A stretch of DNA of 64,000 nucleotides from Dehalobacter sp. 12DCB1 (GTDB lineage Bacteria; Bacillota; Desulfitobacteriia; Desulfitobacteriales; Syntrophobotulaceae): assembly GCF_004343605.1 (NCBI RefSeq), contig NZ_POSF01000018.1, forward strand, positions 62,001-126,000, written 5' to 3'. Each line of letters opens with the position of its first letter. Positions within the stretch are counted from its first letter, which is position 1. The notes beneath the pieces are model-generated. The model searched no databases. It worked only from the letters and a program-made list of their open reading frames with translations, and was not told the DNA's origin. Below, piece by piece: positions 59,330 to 64,000 of the stretch. The translations under genes and the position numbers were made by a program.

Positions 59330-59359
59330 AGAATAAACAGATGTTTTGAGAGGAACGCT

Positions 59360-60820
59360 ATGATGACACTATCCTTTACAGAACTCAGTTCCCACGTTGT
59401 TACCATTCTATATGGTATCAATATCTTACTGGCCTGTACCGTTATTTTTTTAGAAAGAAGAAATCCAACCTCCACCTTGGCCTGGATTCTTGTTTTATTT
59501 TTGTTCCCCGCCGGTGGAGCGATTCTATATTTTATGTTTTCTCAGAATCTGACACGCAAAAAAATGTTCCAGCTTGGAGCGGAGGAACATTTGAAATATG
59601 CTGCGCTTTTAAACAAAGAAATTGAAGATCTTCAGTCCGGAAGATTGACCTTTAATGACCCAGCGATGGAAAACTACAAAGATATGATCCTACTGCATCA
59701 GATTCAGAGCCAGGCACTCTTTTCCCAGGACAATAGCGTAGAAATATTTACAAACGGCAGAAAAAAATTCGAAGACCTTTTCCGCACGATCCTCGAAGCC
59801 AAAGACCATATTCACGTTCTGTATTTTATTATTAAAAGAGATTCGTTGGGGCTGCAATTAATTAAAATTCTGACAGTAAAAGCCCAAGAAGGAGTTCAAG
59901 TTAGGCTGCTAGTTGATTCTTTCGGTAACAAACTACGGAAAGATGATTTCCAGCCACTGATCGATGCCGGCGGAAGGGTTGAAAAATTTTTCCCTTCGTT
60001 TCTGAGTTATATTAACCTGAGACTCAATTACAGAAACCACCGTAAACTAGCGGTTATCGACGGTCAAATTGGTTATATTGGCGGCTTCAATGTCGGTAAT
60101 GAATACATCAACCTCAAGAAAAAAATGGGTTATTGGCGTGATACTCACCTCAAAATAACAGGCACAGCCGTTCATAGTATGCAGACGAGATTCCTACTCG
60201 ACTGGAAAGTTGCTTCAGGTGAAAAAATTAAGCATTCGACGAAGTATTACCCAGAACCAGCAATCATCGGGACAAGCGGTATTCAGATCGTCTCCTCGGG
60301 TCCGGATTCTCCCCATGAAGAAATCAAGCAGGGTTATATCAAAATGATCAACTCTGCTAAGAAATCCATTTATATTCACACGCCTTATTTTGTACCTGAC
60401 TCCAGTATTCTCGAAGTTCTGAAAATTGCCGCACTGTCCGGTGTTGATGTAAAAATAATGATCCCAAACAAACCGGATCATATTTTTGTCTACTGGGCAA
60501 CGTATTCCTTTGTCGGGGAACTGATTAAAGCAGGGGCCAAGATCTATATCTACAATAATGGTTTTCTACACTCGAAAACCATCGTGGTCGATAAAAAAAT
60601 AGCCTCTGTCGGTACAGCGAATTTTGACATCAGAAGTTTCCGACTAAATTTCGAAGTTAATGCATTTATTTACGATGTCGGCATTTCCGAAAATCTCTGC
60701 AAAGTTTATGATGAAGATCTGCTCTTCTGTACCGAACTAACGCCCGAAAAATATGCGAAGCGCTCCAGTCTGATCAAGTTTAAGGAATCCATTTCTCGAC
60801 TTCTGGCGCCGGTACTATAG
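59360..60820 (+). CDS. cls: Cardiolipin synthase
   Basis: A 486-residue enzyme: two N-terminal membrane helices (about 12-32 and 40-60), then two phospholipase D motifs, HRKLAVIDG (His227, Lys229, Asp234) and HSKTIVVDKK (His404, Lys406, Asp411). It joins two phosphatidylglycerol molecules to cardiolipin. Length and layout match Bacillus ClsA-type enzymes. It has its own promoter and GAGGAA ahead of the first of two ATGs. It is divergent from the sporulation genes. Confidence 0.95.
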   Translation: MMTLSFTELSSHVVTILYGINILLACTVIFLERRNPTSTLAWILVLFLFPAGGAILYFMFSQNLTRKKMFQLGAEEHLKYAALLNKEIEDLQSGRLTFNDPAMENYKDMILLHQIQSQALFSQDNSVEIFTNGRKKFEDLFRTILEAKDHIHVLYFIIKRDSLGLQLIKILTVKAQEGVQVRLLVDSFGNKLRKDDFQPLIDAGGRVEKFFPSFLSYINLRLNYRNHRKLAVIDGQIGYIGGFNVGNEYINLKKKMGYWRDTHLKITGTAVHSMQTRFLLDWKVASGEKIKHSTKYYPEPAIIGTSGIQIVSSGPDSPHEEIKQGYIKMINSAKKSIYIHTPYFVPDSSILEVLKIAALSGVDVKIMIPNKPDHIFVYWATYSFVGELIKAGAKIYIYNNGFLHSKTIVVDKKIASVGTANFDIRSFRLNFEVNAFIYDVGISENLCKVYDEDLLFCTELTPEKYAKRSSLIKFKESISRLLAPVL

Positions 60821-60863
60821 CGAAGTATAAAGATATGTTCTTACTAGTAGCAAGCTGGCTGAA

Positions 60864-61340
60864 CTAAACAAGGTCAGCCAGCTTGGCATCCGTCAGTTTG
60901 ACGAGTTCTGCCGGATCGATTTTCACCTGCATCCCAATTTTTCCCGCACTAATCATGATGTAATCATATTCCGAGGCCATCTCCTCAAGATAGGTCGGAA
61001 AATCCTTTTTCATCCCGATTGGGGAACAGCCGCCGTGAATATAGCCCGTGAGCGGTAAAAGTTCTTTAGATTTAAGCATCTCTATATTTTTATCCCCGGC
61101 TGCCTCGGCTGCTTTTTTTAAATCCAGCTCGCAATTTCCAGGGATAACGAAAACATTGATTCCCGTTGTTTTTCCGGTTGTAACAAGCGTTTTAAATACC
61201 CGGTCCGGGTCATATCCCATCTTCCGAGCTACGGATATAGCGTCAATCAGTCCGTCATCCACTTCATACTTATAGACTTCATGCCGGATTTCTTTTGATT
61301 CGAGGGTCCTTATGACGTTTGTTTTTTGATTTACTGCCAT
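60864..61340 (-). CDS. ybaK: Cys-tRNA(Pro)/prolyl editing deacylase YbaK
   Basis: The 158-residue YbaK/EbsC protein has TNVIRTLESKEIRHEVYKYE, ISVARKMGYDPDRVFKTLVT, FVIPGNCELDLKKAAEAAG and GYIHGGCSPIGMKK. It removes cysteine wrongly attached to tRNA-Pro, and thereby guards proline translation. GAGGAATA precedes the ATG. It sits between cls (convergent) and a Fur-family regulator, with 48 bases to the latter, so possibly the same transcript. Confidence 0.93.
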   Translation of the reverse strand: MAVNQKTNVIRTLESKEIRHEVYKYEVDDGLIDAISVARKMGYDPDRVFKTLVTTGKTTGINVFVIPGNCELDLKKAAEAAGDKNIEMLKSKELLPLTGYIHGGCSPIGMKKDFPTYLEEMASEYDYIMISAGKIGMQVKIDPAELVKLTDAKLADLV

Positions 61341-61388
61341 TATTCCTCATCCATGCGTTATAATATCATCATTTATTGGCGTTAATGA

Positions 61389-61838
61389 TTATTGATCACA
61401 TTCGGTCTTTGCCAGACATTTTTCGCAATAACCATAAAATTTAACACGGTGGTCAATCACTTTAAATTTATTCTTCTTCAGAATGTTTTCTTCAATTGTT
61501 CCGAGCAAATCTTCCTCAACTTCTTTAATAGCCCCGCACTCCAGACAAATCAAATGATGGTGCCGGTGTTCCTCGTCATCTTTCACGATATCGTACCTAC
61601 GGGATCCATCTTCAAAATCAACACCGTAAATCAGTCCCATCGCTTCCAATAGTGACAACGTCCTGTAGACGGTAGCAACACCAATTTCGGGGAATCTATT
61701 ACGTACAAGTTCAAAAATTTCCTGACTGTTCAGGTGCTTTCCCCGGTTTTCCGTTACTACCTCAAAAACATACTGTCTTTGATTGGTAAATTTATAGCCT
61801 TTTTCCTTTAAGAGCTGGTTAAACTCTTTGACTACCAT
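61389..61838 (-). CDS. Fur-family metalloregulator (PerR/Fur/Zur type)
   Basis: The 149-residue regulator has a winged HTH with KEKGYKFTNQRQYVFEVVTE and PEIGVATVYRTLSLLEAMGLI, and the C-terminal metal domain with EEHRHHHLICLECGAIKEVEEDL and the second zinc pair YGYCEKCLAK. The CxxC pairs are structural zinc sites; the His-rich segment is the regulatory metal site. Whether it senses iron, peroxide or zinc is not resolved. It has a good promoter upstream. Confidence 0.92.
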   Translation of the reverse strand: MVVKEFNQLLKEKGYKFTNQRQYVFEVVTENRGKHLNSQEIFELVRNRFPEIGVATVYRTLSLLEAMGLIYGVDFEDGSRRYDIVKDDEEHRHHHLICLECGAIKEVEEDLLGTIEENILKKNKFKVIDHRVKFYGYCEKCLAKTECDQ

Positions 61839-61871
61839 AAGAAAACACTCCGTTCTTTCTGTTCTATTCAG

Positions 61872-61899
61872 ATTTTACCATATCTTTCAACAAAAACAA
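61872..61899 (-). promoter_or_regulatory. Promoter of the Fur-family gene
   Basis: On the minus strand TTGTTT (61894-61899) and TAAAAT (61872-61877) are 16 bases apart, about 35 bases before the start codon. Confidence 0.6.
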
Positions 61900-61949
61900 C
61901 TGTGCGATCAGGCCTTTATTCAGCAGGGCTTTTTTTCTGTCCTAAAAAC

Positions 61950-61973
61950 AAAAAACCGGTCAAAAAACCGGCT
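61950..61973 (-). terminator. CCGG hairpin downstream of the HD gene
   Basis: The minus strand reads CCGG, a T-rich loop, CCGG, then TTTTTTGTTTTT. It is 150 bases from the HD gene stop, so some untranslated sequence would remain. Confidence 0.5.
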
Positions 61974-62120
61974 AACAATCTAAATCTGTGGTAGATTTCA
62001 TAATTCGACAAATCTAGGGCGATTATTAGATTCTTACATATACTTTATTTTAAAATTTAATTTTATTTAGTTATTAAATATTTTTGAAGTTTTCTGTATG
62101 AATTTTTTAGTCTATTCGCG

Positions 62121-62630
62121 TTAAGCAGATTTTTGAACCAGATAAGGATACAGTTTCAGATATGCAAAGCTGTATACCCTCGTGGTGTATTCGGTAAGTG
62201 CCAGGCTTTTATCCGCAATTGTAGTTACCCAGGCTTCATAACTTCTTGGCAGTCCAACGGGGAACATATGATTGGAAATAATATCCTGTTCTTTTTTATT
62301 CAGTTCAAAGTATTTTTGCGCGTTTTTCACCGCAACCTTCGGATGATTGCGTGAATGCCGGTAGCTTTCCGCTAGCAAGTTCTTGTTTTTTCTTTTCTTA
62401 AATTTGTATAAGTAGAAATCGTGTAGAAGTGCTCCTCTGATCGTCGAAATGACATCAAGTCTGAACTTCATGGCAATCTTATAAGATAGATAAGCAACGT
62501 CCAGAGAGTGCTCAAAGACTGAGCCATGGTGATGCGGGATGACTCTCATTTTTTGGTATTCATCATGCTCGATAATGGGTCTGGCTACTGTAAGAAAATA
62601 ATCATCATACTTTAATAATAATTTTTCCAT
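62121..62630 (-). CDS. Small HD-domain hydrolase
   Basis: A 169-residue HD-superfamily protein. HHHGSVFEHSLDVAYLSYKIA provides the first His, LLHDFYLYKFK the HD pair, SRNHPKVAVKN a later His, and TTIADKSLALTEY the final Asp. It resembles Firmicute HD phosphohydrolases that act on nucleotides or are of unknown substrate. It is preceded by an excellent promoter and TAGGAG. Confidence 0.85.
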   Translation of the reverse strand: MEKLLLKYDDYFLTVARPIIEHDEYQKMRVIPHHHGSVFEHSLDVAYLSYKIAMKFRLDVISTIRGALLHDFYLYKFKKRKNKNLLAESYRHSRNHPKVAVKNAQKYFELNKKEQDIISNHMFPVGLPRSYEAWVTTIADKSLALTEYTTRVYSFAYLKLYPYLVQKSA

Positions 62631-62660
62631 GATTGCTCCTAACTTAGTTAACTAAAACTT

Positions 62661-62689
62661 ATTATATTAGAAACAAATCATAGTTTCAA
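62661..62689 (-). promoter_or_regulatory. Promoter of the small HD gene
   Basis: On the minus strand TTGAAA (62684-62689) and TATAAT (62661-62666) are 17 bases apart, about 30 bases before the start codon. Confidence 0.75.
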
Positions 62690-62806
62690 GGTTTTTTTAC
62701 AATTTAATGGTGATTTTGTTATATTTCTTTAATATTATTTGGTACAACGTTATACTATTTTCAAGTAATTACAATTAAACATTTAGCATCAGAATTTTTA
62801 GCGTCT

Positions 62807-63652
62807 TTATTTTCTGATATAAATCACACCAATTGTCTTTTGGCCACAGTGACTGGAAATCACGCAGCCTGCATTAGTAATCAAAATTTCTTTATGTGGA
62901 TAAATGTCCTGCAGCGCGTACTTCAAATAGATGGCTTCCTCTTCACTTCCCAGGGAATGGGTGATGAAAATTCGTTTTGAGTCTACAGAATCCCGCCTAG
63001 CATTCTCTATCAATTTATCTAAGGCCTTTTTCTTTTCCCCGCGGACTTTATCAACAACAAGCATTTTTCCATTTTCTACACCGATGGTCGGCCGGATCTT
63101 TAGGACACTCCCCATTAGATTCTGCAGAACATTGCACCTACCGCCTTTATAAAGGTATTCCAACGTATCGATGACAAAGCTCACGTGGACCTTAGCAACT
63201 AAATCCCGGATCTTTACCGAAACTTCTTCTGCCTGGAGCCCCTGCTGGGCATATTCAGCGGCTGTAATGACCAAAGCCCCTATGCCTGTAGACAGGTTTT
63301 GCGAATCAATTATCCAGATTCTTCCCTGCGGAAATTCCGAAGCAGCAAGGACAGCATTTTGGTAAGATGAGGACATCTGAGCAGAAATGGTGATCACAAT
63401 AATATCCTGCTCCTGATCAAAACATCCCCGAAAACATTCTGCATATGCGTACGGTGTAGGAGCTGCAGTTTTCGGAAGCAACTTTTTTTCTTCAACGAGC
63501 TGAAAAAGCCTTGCCGGGATTAAGTCTACGCCATCCCGGTAAGTTTCTTCTCCAAAATCAACGTGCAGCGGAACAACATCAATATCATATTCTTGAAGTA
63601 ATTCTGCTGAAAGGTCATTGGTACTGTCGGTTATGATCTTAACCTTCCGCAT
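62807..63652 (-). CDS. DegV-family fatty-acid-binding protein
   Basis: A 281-residue DegV protein: KIITDSTNDLSAELLQEYDIDVVPLHVDFG, TAAPTPYAYAECF, TISAQMSSSYQNAVLA, IDSQNLSTGIGALV and VIDTLEYLYKGGRC. DegV proteins (FakB-like) bind a fatty acid and present it to a kinase. No fakA is next to it. AGGAGTGG precedes the ATG. It lies 18 bases downstream of the tautomerase stop and is probably co-transcribed with it. Confidence 0.93.
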   Translation of the reverse strand: MRKVKIITDSTNDLSAELLQEYDIDVVPLHVDFGEETYRDGVDLIPARLFQLVEEKKLLPKTAAPTPYAYAECFRGCFDQEQDIIVITISAQMSSSYQNAVLAASEFPQGRIWIIDSQNLSTGIGALVITAAEYAQQGLQAEEVSVKIRDLVAKVHVSFVIDTLEYLYKGGRCNVLQNLMGSVLKIRPTIGVENGKMLVVDKVRGEKKKALDKLIENARRDSVDSKRIFITHSLGSEEEAIYLKYALQDIYPHKEILITNAGCVISSHCGQKTIGVIYIRK

Positions 63653-63670
63653 TCACACCACTCCTAAACA

Positions 63671-63892
63671 TTAATAACCTGGCTTTTTATACAACAGGCT
63701 TTCTTTGGCCAGGATGTCGGTATTATAAACCTCTTCGGTCCATTTTTGTTTGGCTATTTCTTCAAAAGAAACTGAAATATTCTTATCGGGAATTCCCATT
63801 ATTTCTGTCATTGCCTCGGCCATTTTGTCGGCTAAGGCTATTTTTTGTTCGTCACTTCGGCCGGGCCATAATTTTACAATGATATGCGGCAT
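63671..63892 (-). CDS. 4-oxalocrotonate tautomerase-like protein
   Basis: The 73-residue protein begins MPHIIVKLWPGRSDEQK, so Pro2 becomes the N-terminal catalytic proline after Met removal, the hallmark of the tautomerase superfamily. AMTEIMGIPDKNISVSFEEI follows with the usual strand-helix pattern. It would tautomerise small enols or keto acids; the natural substrate is unknown. AAAGGGGAG lies before the ATG. It is the first gene of a unit with degV. Confidence 0.88.
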   Translation of the reverse strand: MPHIIVKLWPGRSDEQKIALADKMAEAMTEIMGIPDKNISVSFEEIAKQKWTEEVYNTDILAKESLLYKKPGY

Positions 63893-64000
63893 GATGAACT
63901 CCCCTTTGAAATAAATTTTATATAATTATCGATCATACTCTAAGTTATAACACAAATCTTAAAACTCGCATAGAATATTTGTTATTTTTTGGTGATACAC

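Overview
The window looks like chromosomal DNA of an anaerobic, endospore-forming Firmicute. The best fit is the Desulfitobacterium / Dehalobacter / Desulfosporosinus group; this is inferred from gene content, with no rRNA or database search behind it. The spore-former signature is clear: spoIVA, spmA-spmB, ytfJ/gerW with a DUF2953 gene, two YjcZ-like mini-proteins and a cysteine-rich coat-type protein. Clostridial features include a fused IspH-ribosomal protein S1, a rubredoxin-flavin reductase, an EtfBA pair with a ferredoxin domain next to a membrane Fe-S oxidoreductase, many 4Fe-4S proteins and a Tat system. There is no prophage, IS element, CRISPR array or rRNA. Most genes lie on the minus strand.

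Layout. 0-8.2 kb: DMT-like 3' fragment, HD hydrolase, DUF3006 plus secreted metallo-beta-lactamase-fold hydrolase, XRE regulator with membrane partner and a clear operator, Lrp-type regulator coupled to an aminotransferase, rubredoxin-flavin reductase, CCA-type nucleotidyltransferase, 2-hydroxyacid dehydrogenase. 8.2-16.4 kb: M29 aminopeptidase, RluA-type pseudouridine synthase, MoxR ATPase plus vWA protein, EF-hand-like protein, RmuC, signal peptidase I. 16.6-22.5 kb: tRNA-Leu(CAG) followed by an AT-rich two-gene unknown cassette, D-2-hydroxyacid dehydrogenase plus glycerate kinase, a lipoprotein, a Ca2+/H+ antiporter. 22.8-31.6 kb: FMN reductase, acyltransferase, LysM-CAP protein, QueH, two YjcZ-like genes, CBS protein, TatA, a ClpP-fold protease, then tatC-tatB-hepT and a catalytically dead-looking prenyl synthase homologue. 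31.8-36 kb: membrane Fe-S oxidoreductase, etfA, etfB. 36-40.7 kb: Toprim protein, two tiny genes, tRNA-Pro(GGG), coat-type protein, ACT regulator, SpoIVA. 40.8-49.9 kb: a core block of gpsA, plsY, der, DUF512 radical SAM, ftsW/spoVE, ispH-S1, plsC and cmk. 50-64 kb: CPBP protease, a small membrane gene, HutP, DUF4115-like protein, BaiN-type flavoprotein, multi-cluster ferredoxin plus GntR, RluB, spmBA, ytfJ-DUF2953, cardiolipin synthase, YbaK, Fur, HD protein, DegV and a tautomerase.

How the parts fit. HepT would make the menaquinone side chain, and EtfBA with the membrane Fe-S protein would pass electrons to menaquinone. Tat (TatA separate from TatBC) would export folded redox enzymes. GpsA, PlsY, PlsC and Cls form a phospholipid pathway beside Der, Cmk and the IspH-S1 fusion. 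The SpmAB, GerW and SpoIVA genes serve spore core and coat formation.

The most unusual sequence is non-coding. Four copies, plus one remnant, of a ~106-bp intergenic element share a three-way-junction fold supported by compensatory base changes and show GGA-containing hairpin loops. Two copies stand as an inverted pair around a ~310-bp spacer at 52.1-52.6 kb. A perfect 50-bp palindrome lies downstream of hepT, and a cruciform-like leader precedes the CBS gene. Both Asp motifs are lost in the prenyl synthase paralogue upstream of tatC.
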